Source: a virus
Length of the DNA stretch: 33,809 bases
Virus record (IMG/VR): IMGVR_UViG_3300009706_001027
Coordinates: 1 to 33,809 of that record
Direction: 5' to 3' (one strand)
Shown here in pieces: positions 1-4,984 of the stretch. The notes under the pieces were generated by a model, which saw only the letters and a list, made by a program, of their open reading frames with translations, did not search any database and had not been told where the DNA came from. The position numbers and the translations under genes were made by a program. The first letter of the stretch is position 1. Every line of letters starts with the position of its first letter.

Positions 1-281
1 GATTAGGTAATTTTTTATATCATAGTGCTCTCAACGATCTTGAAACGCCGTTAGGACGTAAGCGGGCTAAGGAATCAGCACGGTTTTTTAAGACTATGAA
101 TTCCCAGATTACTCTGTCGGTTATGATGAATATGTCCTGCTTCGAAAACTTTCAAAAACTTCGAAATGATTCGGCAGCACAGCTTGAGATCAGGGAAATA
201 TCTGCTATGATGTTGGAACAGGTGGCAAACATCGAGGGGCAACCGTTTAAGCACACTTTAGAGGCATGGGGATATGACTGA
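1..281 (+). CDS. thyX: Flavin-dependent thymidylate synthase ThyX, C-terminal part (5' truncated by window edge)
   Basis: The reading frame is open from base 3 without a stop, so the gene begins upstream of the window; only about 92 C-terminal residues are seen. They contain the ThyX C-terminal signature: GRKRAKESARF, then MMNMSCFENFQKLRN followed by AAQLEIREIS, matching the family pattern (N-R-x-F-xx-F-x-LR-x5-AQ-x-EIR) that forms part of the FAD/dUMP site. ThyX makes dTMP from dUMP using methylene-tetrahydrofolate and FADH2. It fits the dCMP deaminase, dUTPase, dNMP kinase and ribonucleotide reductase found downstream. One family residue is changed: NMSCF stands where many members have NLRSF. 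The stop codon overlaps the next small ORF (ATGACTGA). Confidence 0.82.
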   Translation, partial: LGNFLYHSALNDLETPLGRKRAKESARFFKTMNSQITLSVMMNMSCFENFQKLRNDSAAQLEIREISAMMLEQVANIEGQPFKHTLEAWGYD

Positions 282-453
282 TAACAGATTTGTTAAAGAG
301 AATATTGTATACGATAGTCTTGGTGATGAAGTTGCGAGCGGTGGATATCAAGTTCTCGAAACTAATCTCCTTGGTGCTAATTTAATGTCAATTAGGCTGG
401 TAGGTGAGTGGTTGCACGCAGCAGACGGGTTTCGGATAGTGTCCGCTCTGTGA
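274..453 (+). CDS. Small ORF (59 aa) coupled to thyX and running into a tRNA-like gene
   Basis: An ATG at 274 overlaps the thyX stop (ATGACTGA), and the frame is open for 59 codons (starting MTDNRFVKENIVYDSLGD, ending FRIVSAL). Its last 20 codons lie inside the tRNA-like gene at 395-499. I recognise no family. The coupled start and mixed, protein-like composition argue for translation. The overlap with a structured RNA argues that either the protein or the RNA is the older resident. A chance open frame is possible. Confidence 0.4.
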   Translation: MTDNRFVKENIVYDSLGDEVASGGYQVLETNLLGANLMSIRLVGEWLHAADGFRIVSAL

Positions 454-499
454 GATTGCTAGTATCTCAAAATCGTAGGTTCGAATCCTACACCAGCCA
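395..499 (+). tRNA. tRNA-like gene, class II, with oversized anticodon arm (identity unassigned)
   Basis: A perfect 7-bp acceptor stem is visible (GGCTGGT 395-401 with ACCAGCC 492-498, discriminator A499). The T arm is canonical (GTAGG 475-479, loop TTCGAAT, CCTAC 487-491). The D arm is short (GTG 404-406 with CAC 415-417, loop AGTGGTTG), and there is a 6-bp long variable arm (TGAGAT 451-456 with ATCTCA 464-469). The anticodon region is abnormal: GCAGA 421-425 can pair with TCTGT 447-451 (sharing base 451 with the variable arm), but this encloses about 21 nt instead of 7, so no anticodon can be read safely. The total of 105 nt is about 15-20 nt longer than usual for class II. CCA is not encoded. 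The gene may carry an insertion, or be degenerate or repurposed. Confidence 0.5.
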
Positions 500-535
500 A
501 TTTTAAACAATCTTTGAGTTTTTTATAAAAAACTC

Positions 536-564
536 TTGACAAAACTAAGTTTCAGGACTATAAT
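536..564 (+). promoter_or_regulatory. Perfect sigma70-type promoter (TTGACA-N17-TATAAT)
   Basis: TTGACA lies at 536-541 and TATAAT at 559-564, with a 17-nt spacer. The block CTCTTGACAAAACT and the block GACTATAAT are identical in the promoter at 4701-4729, suggesting one phage promoter family. The downstream ATG at 570 is only six bases past the -10 box, so the HNH message may be leaderless, or the promoter may chiefly serve the genes and tmRNA further downstream. Confidence 0.88.
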
Positions 565-569
565 AGTGT

Positions 570-890
570 ATGAATGAGTATCTGTTACGAAAATGGGCTA
601 AAGCCTGCAAATTGAGAGATAAAAACACTTGTCATATGTGTACCAGGGTGGGCACAGAAGTTCACCATATCTATCCAAAGAGTATGTTTCCAGAGTTAGC
701 ATACGATCTTGATAACGGTATAAGTCTTTGTAAGATGTGTCATATAATCAGCGTTCACGCTAGTAATACTTGGGACTTGAAAAACTGGCAAAAATTTATA
801 CCGATGTTTAGATACAGAATGGGTTTATCAAGGTTTAGGTCTTTTAACGATAAATATCAGCATAGGTTTTCAAATGAAGAAACCGAGTAA
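570..890 (+). CDS. HNH endonuclease
   Basis: This 106-aa protein has a classic HNH layout with zinc knuckles: C21-x2-C24, then E-V-H32-H33-I (the HH of the HNH core), then an LDNGISLC segment giving N49, and C54-x2-C57-H58. A basic, aromatic C-terminal tail (WQKFIPMFRYRMGLSRFR) could bind DNA. Free-standing HNH nucleases in phages are often homing endonucleases, and this one directly follows a tRNA-like gene, as does the second HNH gene at 21204. No Shine-Dalgarno is seen; the ATG sits six bases after a perfect -10 box, implying a leaderless transcript if that promoter is used. The next in-frame Met (23) would cut the zinc knuckle, so ATG 570 is preferred. Confidence 0.8.
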   Translation: MNEYLLRKWAKACKLRDKNTCHMCTRVGTEVHHIYPKSMFPELAYDLDNGISLCKMCHIISVHASNTWDLKNWQKFIPMFRYRMGLSRFRSFNDKYQHRFSNEETE

Positions 891-1197
891 AGAAATACAA
901 GAGATTACTAAGGAGTGTGAATTCTTAGAAGAATACAAGGAATACACACCTGAAGACTTTAGGCTATTAGCAGACAACATGGATGAAAACGGTGTTATTG
1001 CTTTTAAATTCTGGACAGACGGTGTTGCCATAGAACAACGTAAGAAGCAAATGGAAACAGAAGCAGAAGCTAAACAAAGATTTAGACTTCAAAACAGGTT
1101 ATATGAAAACCATAAAGAACAAGAAAAGAAATTAGCACTTAAAAGGATTCATAATCTTAAGAAGGAAGCTCCGAAACTCGGTTTTAAGTTAGTATAA
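874..1197 (+). CDS. Hypothetical charged, helical protein
   Basis: This 107-aa protein overlaps the end of the HNH gene by 17 nt, suggesting translational coupling. It is rich in Glu, Lys and Gln; the stretch from about residue 52 to 95 (IEQRKKQMETEAEAKQR onward) looks like a long charged helix or coiled coil. I recognise no family. Its TAA stop (1195-1197) directly abuts the first base of the tmRNA at 1198, so the tmRNA must be cut from a longer transcript or have its promoter inside this gene. Confidence 0.65.
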   Translation: MKKPSKEIQEITKECEFLEEYKEYTPEDFRLLADNMDENGVIAFKFWTDGVAIEQRKKQMETEAEAKQRFRLQNRLYENHKEQEKKLALKRIHNLKKEAPKLGFKLV

Positions 1198-1484
1198 GGG
1201 GGATTTTTGGAATCGATTGGTAATATATATTTATAACTGCACGTCGAGGTTGATCAGATGGCCTCGTAAAAAATCTGATCAAACAATAACTGCAAAAGCT
1301 TCTTTTGCTTTGGCTGCGTAAGTAGTCTGGGGTTTTCACTGACCTTATAAACCAACAGTGAAGCGGTGATCGTAGTGAACCTTGAGAAAACAAATAAAAA
1401 TCCCTGTGTCAAGGCTTGACAACAAACGTGTAGAGGTTATAATGAGTATTATTCAACACACGGGTTCGACCCCCGTATCCTCCA
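1198..1484 (+). ncRNA. ssrA: Transfer-messenger RNA (tmRNA), tag AKASFALAA
   Basis: tmRNA rescues stalled ribosomes and tags the product for proteolysis. The acceptor stem pairs GGGGGAT (1198-1204) with ATCCTCC (1477-1483), discriminator A1484. The T arm is ACGGG-TTCGACC-CCCGT. The 5' end has the family start (GGAATCGATTGG). A pseudoknot-1-like segment TGCACGTCGAGG...GGCCTCGTAAAAAATCTGATC matches the conserved bacterial arrangement. The resume codon is GCA at 1292 after ATAACT, and the tag frame to TAA 1319-1321 reads A-K-A-S-F-A-L-A-A; ALAA is the usual C-terminal degron. CCA is not encoded. A P2 helix can form (TTATAAC with GTTATAA). This is a one-piece tmRNA, not permuted. Confidence 0.95.
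1416..1443 (+). promoter_or_regulatory. Consensus promoter hexamers inside the tmRNA 3' domain
   Basis: TTGACA (1416-1421) and TATAAT (1438-1443) lie 16 nt apart within the tmRNA gene. They could drive the region after the tmRNA. However, TATAA is also part of the P2 helix partner strand, so RNA structure could explain part of the match. Confidence 0.4.
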
Positions 1485-1487
1485 ATT

Positions 1488-1527
1488 GGCAACCTTAAAC
1501 GGTTGCCTGCGACAAGGCAACCATTTT
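1488..1527 (+). terminator. Three-segment alternating hairpin after the tmRNA (possible attenuator/terminator)
   Basis: GGCAACC (1488-1494), GGTTGCC (1501-1507) and GGCAACC (1516-1522) can form two mutually exclusive 7-bp hairpins. The second is followed by ATTTT, a weak U-tract. It may define the tmRNA 3' side by termination or processing, and its switch-like design is notable. Confidence 0.5.
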
Positions 1528-1537
1528 AGGATAAATA

Positions 1538-1678
1538 ATGTTACACAGAAATGTTAAAATGTTTTCTAGATCAGAGACTATATATACAGAGACTATACAG
1601 CGTTATACATATGTGCTATTTAGATGTATCCCAATTTTTTCATATGATACAATTGTAAAGACTACCCGTTCTGTGTGA
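1538..1678 (+). CDS. Possible small basic protein (46 aa)
   Basis: The ATG at 1538 is preceded by AGGA at 1528-1531 (spacing six), and the frame runs 46 codons to TGA, starting MLHRNVKMFSRSETIY. The DNA carries an 11-base direct repeat (CAGAGACTATA at 1572-1582 and 1587-1597), which gives SETIYTETI in the protein. There is no known family, and in AT-rich sequence it could be a chance frame. It ends exactly where the structured RNA segment begins (1679). Confidence 0.3.
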   Translation: MLHRNVKMFSRSETIYTETIQRYTYVLFRCIPIFSYDTIVKTTRSV

Positions 1679-1822
1679 GATACAGGCACAATGATGCAGC
1701 AGTTGTGCGAAAAGTAGGTGATGGGAGCATTTAAATTGTGGGAGACTTCTATAAAAGCCATACAGATATAGTAATGGCGAAGTCACTTCTTAACGGATAT
1801 AACCGCAGCCTATTCTGTATCC
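1679..1822 (+). other. Structured non-coding segment, candidate RNA element
   Basis: No coding frame of note is seen, but many exact complementary segments exist. GATACAG (1679-1685) pairs with CTGTATC (1815-1821) and would close the element. GCACAA (1686-1691) pairs with TTGTGC (1703-1708). GACTTC (1744-1749) pairs with GAAGTC (1779-1784), and nested in it GCCAT (1757-1761) pairs with ATGGC (1774-1778). CGG (1794-1796) pairs with CCG (1803-1805). The ACAGA loop at 1762-1766 could alternatively kiss TCTGT at 1814-1818. I recognise no known RNA family. Confidence 0.4.
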
Positions 1823-1823
1823 T

Positions 1824-1894
1824 GGCTCCATAGTATAATAGTAATACACCGTTTTTGTATATCGGGGACGTGGGAGCGTTACCTACTGGAGCCT
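1824..1894 (+). tRNA. tRNA-Thr(UGU)-like gene with non-canonical D and T loops
   Basis: The cloverleaf reads as follows. The acceptor is GGCTCCA (1824-1830) with TGGAGCC (1887-1893), 7 of 7 pairs. The D arm is GTAT (1833-1836) with ATAC (1844-1847), loop AATAGTA. The anticodon arm is CCGTT (1849-1853) with ATCGG (1861-1865), one U-U mismatch, loop TTTGTAT with U33 and anticodon UGU (1856-1858), which would read ACA (Thr). The T arm is GTGGG (1870-1874) with CCTAC (1882-1886), loop AGCGTTA. The D loop lacks GG and the T loop lacks TTCGA, so the usual elbow contacts are missing. CCA is not encoded. The GGAG of the 3' acceptor strand doubles as the Shine-Dalgarno of the next gene. Confidence 0.55.
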
Positions 1895-1897
1895 TTA

Positions 1898-2107
1898 ATG
1901 ATACGAGATAAAAGACTTGGTTACGATGAAGCAAATGTGTTCTATGATTTCGTTAATTACGGTTTAATATGGGATAACAGAGAATTACATAGTGATCAGA
2001 TGGAGGTTTGGCGTGTTATATTAGAACGTAACCCAGATCTTAAACTATGGTGGAATAGATTAAGTAACTTCGATCAAGTTGAAATAATGAAGTGTCATAC
2101 TGAGTAG
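1898..2107 (+). CDS. Hypothetical acidic/aromatic protein
   Basis: This 69-aa protein contains several Trp residues (VNYGLIWDNRE, EVWRVILERNP, LKLWWNRLSNF). I recognise no family. The start ATG at 1898 follows TGGAGCCTTTA, where GGAG (1888-1891) has a spacing of six and is part of the 3' acceptor strand of the tRNA-like gene. Folding or processing of the tRNA could therefore affect translation of this protein. A hairpin with a T-tract closes the unit at 2111-2143. Confidence 0.55.
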   Translation: MIRDKRLGYDEANVFYDFVNYGLIWDNRELHSDQMEVWRVILERNPDLKLWWNRLSNFDQVEIMKCHTE

Positions 2108-2110
2108 TTT

Positions 2111-2143
2111 ATACGCAATGATGTAGTAGTTGTGTATTTTTTT
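2111..2143 (+). terminator. Rho-independent terminator
   Basis: An 8-bp stem ATACGCAA (2111-2118) with TTGTGTAT (2130-2137), one G-U pair, is followed by six T. The loop TGATGTAGTAG and flanking CAA/TTG are nearly identical to those of the hairpin at 1686-1708. Confidence 0.75.
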
Positions 2144-2168
2144 ATACTGTAATTATAGGAGAATTATG

Positions 2169-2531
2169 ATGCCAGAAAAGAGTGATGGATCTACAGATGT
2201 AGCAAGTCGTAGATCAATGGTTATTGGGGTTGCACTGTATAATGGGGATGTTGTTCCTCGTTTTTGTTACGGATGCTTCTATTCTAAACTGAAGGTTGAA
2301 GGTGTTGTTGCTATAGAAGCTATTCTTGATCAGCCAAATGTCAAGGAAACATACCAAGCATTTATGGATGCCTTTGGTGAAGCTGCTAGTGATATGGGCC
2401 TTGAAGCCGCAGTTGCCGCTGGTGCCGATGCGGAATCTCTTAAGAAGATATCTGAATATAAACAAAATGCACGTAATAAGAAGAGTAGTAGTGGTGGTCA
2501 AAATCAAAGAAATCGACCTCCTAGTCGATAG
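2169..2531 (+). CDS. Hypothetical protein with low-complexity basic tail
   Basis: The protein is 120 aa from the ATG at 2169, chosen because AGGAG (2157-2161) lies seven bases upstream; the ATG at 2166 is also possible. An earlier in-frame ATG at 2130 lies inside the terminator stem and is rejected. The middle part has a helical Ala/Gly-rich segment (EAAVAAGADAESLKK), and the C-terminus is a disordered Ser/Asn/Gln/Arg-rich tail (KKSSSGGQNQRNRPPSR). I recognise no family. The gene is bounded by strong terminators at both ends (2111-2143 and 2562-2594), so it may be a separately regulated unit. Confidence 0.6.
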   Translation: MPEKSDGSTDVASRRSMVIGVALYNGDVVPRFCYGCFYSKLKVEGVVAIEAILDQPNVKETYQAFMDAFGEAASDMGLEAAVAAGADAESLKKISEYKQNARNKKSSSGGQNQRNRPPSR

Positions 2532-2561
2532 ATTCACCCTGTTCGAGGTGTGGTACAGGGC

Positions 2562-2594
2562 GGGTACTACTAGCATTCTCGTAGTACCCTTTTT
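2562..2594 (+). terminator. Strong rho-independent terminator
   Basis: A perfect 9-bp stem GGGTACTAC (2562-2570) with GTAGTACCC (2581-2589), loop of 10, is followed by TTTTT. The Shine-Dalgarno of the next gene (AGGAG, 2595-2599) begins immediately after the T-tract, so downstream expression needs read-through or antitermination. Confidence 0.9.
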
Positions 2595-2605
2595 AGGAGT
2601 TTAAA

Positions 2606-2803
2606 ATGGCAAAAAATAAACATGATACAGGAAGAACTATCACTACACCCAGTTGGTTCGGTAGTCATCAAAGCATGGTTGTAGAAGATATTGATGACAA
2701 GATGGTGTTATGTAAGGATGATTATGGGTACTACTCAACCTACAAGACTGACAATGGGTTAGCAGATTCTATGAGGTACTCCAGGAGTAAATCACAAGAG
2801 TGA
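2606..2803 (+). CDS. Hypothetical small protein
   Basis: This 65-aa protein starts MAKNKHDTGRTITTPSWFG, with a good Shine-Dalgarno (AGGAG, spacing six). It is Asp/Lys/Tyr-rich in the middle (KDDYGYYSTYKTDNG). I recognise no family. It lies directly behind a strong terminator, and its TGA overlaps the GTG start of the next gene (GTGA). Confidence 0.6.
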   Translation: MAKNKHDTGRTITTPSWFGSHQSMVVEDIDDKMVLCKDDYGYYSTYKTDNGLADSMRYSRSKSQE

Positions 2804-3039
2804 TAACTTCAACTATAGAAGATTGGGTTATTAAGGTAAAGGGTACACCCCCGTATATTTTTGTTTACAATGAAGGAATTTTAAAGAAGAAAATAAACAT
2901 TGAAGAATTTGAAGAATTTGGTATGTCTAAATTTCCTAAAAAGCTTCACATAGCTATAGCTTGTAATATAAAAAATTCTAACACTTACGATAGATTTATG
3001 GATAAGTTTTATGAATTCTGGGATAATAGGTTTGCATAA
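2800..3039 (+). CDS. Hypothetical protein, GTG start
   Basis: This 79-aa protein uses a GTG start overlapping the previous stop, with AGGAG 12 bases upstream, a weak placement consistent with translational coupling. The sequence (VKGTPPYIFVYNEGILKKK) looks like a small alpha/beta fold. I recognise no family. Its end overlaps the dCMP deaminase start by 29 nt. Confidence 0.55.
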   Translation: MITSTIEDWVIKVKGTPPYIFVYNEGILKKKINIEEFEEFGMSKFPKKLHIAIACNIKNSNTYDRFMDKFYEFWDNRFA

Positions 3040-3484
3040 GTGGGACGATAGATTTCTTGAAATGGCAAGGAATATTTCTACTTGGAGTAAAGATCCATCA
3101 ACTAAGGTTGGTGCAGTTGTTACTGATAATGACAATAGAGTAATCTCTGTTGGGTATAACGGTTTTCCAAAACATGAAGTTGATGATAACCGTCTTACAG
3201 ATAGAGAAGTGAAATACCAAATGATTGTACATGCAGAAAGAAATGCTATTGAGTATGCCCAGATGGCTCATTGGGATTTAAAAGGTTGTAATTTATTTAC
3301 CTATCCATTCATACCTTGTTCTATTTGTGCTGAAAAAATAAATAAGTCTGGTATCAACCGTGTTGTTTCACTTGAATCAGATAATGAAAGATGGAATGCC
3401 GACTTTCAAATTACAAGAACACTATTTCAAAATACAGAGATTGAATTATTAGAATATCCCGATTATTTTTTTACCTGGAGTTAA
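3011..3484 (+). CDS. Deoxycytidylate (dCMP) deaminase
   Basis: The product is 157 aa. The zinc-binding cytidine-deaminase signature is complete: H74-A-E76 with the proton-shuttle Glu, and P102-C103-x2-C106. The N-terminal part (WSKDPSTKVGAVV, GYNGFP) is characteristic of dCMP deaminases of the ComEB/phage type. It converts dCMP to dUMP, feeding ThyX. The ATG at 3011 has little Shine-Dalgarno and lies inside the preceding gene; an in-frame TTG at 3032 is an alternative. The length is normal for the family. Confidence 0.92.
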   Translation: MNSGIIGLHKWDDRFLEMARNISTWSKDPSTKVGAVVTDNDNRVISVGYNGFPKHEVDDNRLTDREVKYQMIVHAERNAIEYAQMAHWDLKGCNLFTYPFIPCSICAEKINKSGINRVVSLESDNERWNADFQITRTLFQNTEIELLEYPDYFFTWS

Positions 3485-3485
3485 T

Positions 3486-4034
3486 ATGAATTATAGAAGT
3501 ACAAATCTAATAGCACTCTTTACAATACTATTATTGTTTGGTTTAAATCTATTTCAATTTGTAATGAACCCCCACGATAATCACAAGATTAGACAGATAA
3601 CTAAAGTTAATGGTGAAATTTTTGACAACTTTGCTAAACTAACCGAGTTAACAGAACTAAATACTGGAACCATGATGAGTTTTACTCATTATCTTGATAA
3701 ACATGACCCATCTAAGGGTCAAATTTTAGGATGCCCTGAGTGCGGTAAATTTATACCTTCAACAATACCAAAAAGTGTTTTTGAGGTGCCTCCAGTTGAA
3801 TTAACTGAGGTTGAAGAAAGTTTAGATCAAATATTTAAAGATGCTAAAGAGGTTAATCATTATATATCTTCTTTAATTTTCACAGAACTTAATCATGATG
3901 TAGCCTTGAGGATAACATTACATAAAATGCAACATCCAGGTGAAAGTACTGACGGTTTATATGAGAAGATTTATAAGCCATTATCTGAATATGGAATAGA
4001 TCCTTCAAGATCGACTACAGTAGAAGAACTTTAA
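3486..4034 (+). CDS. Membrane-anchored hypothetical protein with CxxC pair
   Basis: The protein is 182 aa. Residues about 7-26 (NLIALFTILLLFGLNLFQFV) form one hydrophobic segment, a signal anchor, followed by a soluble domain. One CPEC pair sits near residues 83-86; with no second pair nearby it is not a full zinc ribbon. The C-terminal half is helical and acidic. I recognise no family. It directly follows the deaminase stop, with TGGAG overlapping that stop as Shine-Dalgarno, and directly abuts the protease gene. Confidence 0.6.
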   Translation: MNYRSTNLIALFTILLLFGLNLFQFVMNPHDNHKIRQITKVNGEIFDNFAKLTELTELNTGTMMSFTHYLDKHDPSKGQILGCPECGKFIPSTIPKSVFEVPPVELTEVEESLDQIFKDAKEVNHYISSLIFTELNHDVALRITLHKMQHPGESTDGLYEKIYKPLSEYGIDPSRSTTVEEL

Positions 4035-4688
4035 ATGAGTATTAAAAGAAGTTATGGTAGAATAGTTTTGCCAGACTCTAGAGATAGTGGTTATTTACTA
4101 TCTTTACCAAAACGTGTTTCTGGGTTACGGTCATATAGAAATTGGTATAGTAGAGGATGGCATGGCAACCAAGGTTCTGATTCTTCCTGCGTTGGGTATG
4201 GGTGGTCACATTGGCTACATACCTCACCTTTTAGACAATTCTTAAACCCAACTGGTATATATAAATTAGCCCAATATCTTGACAATTGGGAGGGTGAAAA
4301 CTATTTTGGAACAAGTGTTAGGGCTGGAGCAAAGGTTCTTTCGTGGTTGGGTGCTATTGGTGAATATAAATGGACTTTGGATGCTAATGTCATTACTTAC
4401 CATATTTTAACTACTGGGCCAGTGGTTATTGGAGTACAGTGGTATGAAGGTATGAGTTATCCTAATAAAGATGGGGTAATGTCAATTAGTGGAAAACTTT
4501 TAGGTGGACATTGTGTATGTGTGGTGGGATATAACTCAAAAACAGAACTTTTTACTATAAAAAATAGCTATGGTGAAGAGTGGGGAAATAATGGTTATGG
4601 TTATCTCTTACTGGAAGATTTACAAACACTGCTAAGTAGAGACGGTGAGGCGTGTGTGGGAATCGAAACGAAATTGTCACCAAAATAG
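4035..4688 (+). CDS. Papain-like cysteine peptidase (C1 family)
   Basis: The product is 217 aa. All four catalytic positions of papain-type peptidases are visible: oxyanion Gln46 and nucleophile Cys52 in NQGSDSSCVGYG, His159 in GGHCVCVVGY, and Asn177 in IKNSYGEEWGNNGYGYL. The catalytic domain starts near the N-terminus, so there is no propeptide and no signal peptide; the enzyme should be active on synthesis in the cytoplasm. Possible roles are maturation of virion proteins or cleavage of host proteins. The sequence supports the fold strongly but not the target. The gene abuts the preceding stop and is followed by a promoter. Confidence 0.88.
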   Translation: MSIKRSYGRIVLPDSRDSGYLLSLPKRVSGLRSYRNWYSRGWHGNQGSDSSCVGYGWSHWLHTSPFRQFLNPTGIYKLAQYLDNWEGENYFGTSVRAGAKVLSWLGAIGEYKWTLDANVITYHILTTGPVVIGVQWYEGMSYPNKDGVMSISGKLLGGHCVCVVGYNSKTELFTIKNSYGEEWGNNGYGYLLLEDLQTLLSRDGEACVGIETKLSPK

Positions 4689-4700
4689 TAAATTTTTCTC

Positions 4701-4729
4701 TTGACAAAACTCAATCGATAGACTATAAT
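4701..4729 (+). promoter_or_regulatory. Perfect sigma70-type promoter (TTGACA-N17-TATAAT)
   Basis: TTGACA lies at 4701-4706 and TATAAT at 4724-4729. It shares CTCTTGACAAAACT and GACTATAAT exactly with the promoter at 536-564; only nine spacer bases differ. It drives the small coiled-coil gene at 4767 and probably SSB downstream. Confidence 0.9.
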
Positions 4730-4766
4730 GTATGTGACTTGTTTTTAAATCGGAGGGTATTGTATA

Positions 4767-4943
4767 ATGACTGTTCTAGAATTAGCTGAGGCACATTTAC
4801 TTAATGTGCAACGTGAGATTCAAGTATTGGTTCAAAAAAGGAATGAAATTAACAATGAAATTGAAAGAATGACCGCATTTCTAAATGAAAGTTCTTCCGT
4901 TGTTGGGGAACATAAGGGTACAACAACAACAGAAGATTCTTGA
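4767..4943 (+). CDS. Small coiled-coil protein (58 aa)
   Basis: The start is well supported: CGGAGGG (4751-4757) is placed nine bases upstream, and a perfect promoter lies at 4701-4729. The protein begins MTVLELAEAHLLNVQREI and is helical with heptad-like Leu/Ile/Val spacing to about residue 40 (VQKRNEINNEIERMTAFL), then has a polar Thr-rich tail. I recognise no family. Being first behind a strong promoter, it is probably an early, abundant protein. The 41-nt gap after it holds only the next Shine-Dalgarno. Confidence 0.68.
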   Translation: MTVLELAEAHLLNVQREIQVLVQKRNEINNEIERMTAFLNESSSVVGEHKGTTTTEDS

Positions 4944-4984
4944 AGTTTGTAAAGTAATCCTGATTTATTTTAAAGGAAAGAAAG

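Noticed and set aside
1184-1393. Antisense ORF of 69 codons across the tmRNA
   Set aside because: It is a shadow of the structured RNA, with no ribosome site or known protein features.
1749-1934. Antisense ORF containing GNAPTSP-like sequence
   Set aside because: It is the antisense translation of the tRNA-like gene at 1824-1894.
2214-2576. Long antisense ORF over the 2169 gene
   Set aside because: It runs opposite to a gene with proper ribosome site and between terminators; the sequence is low-complexity and has no start signal.
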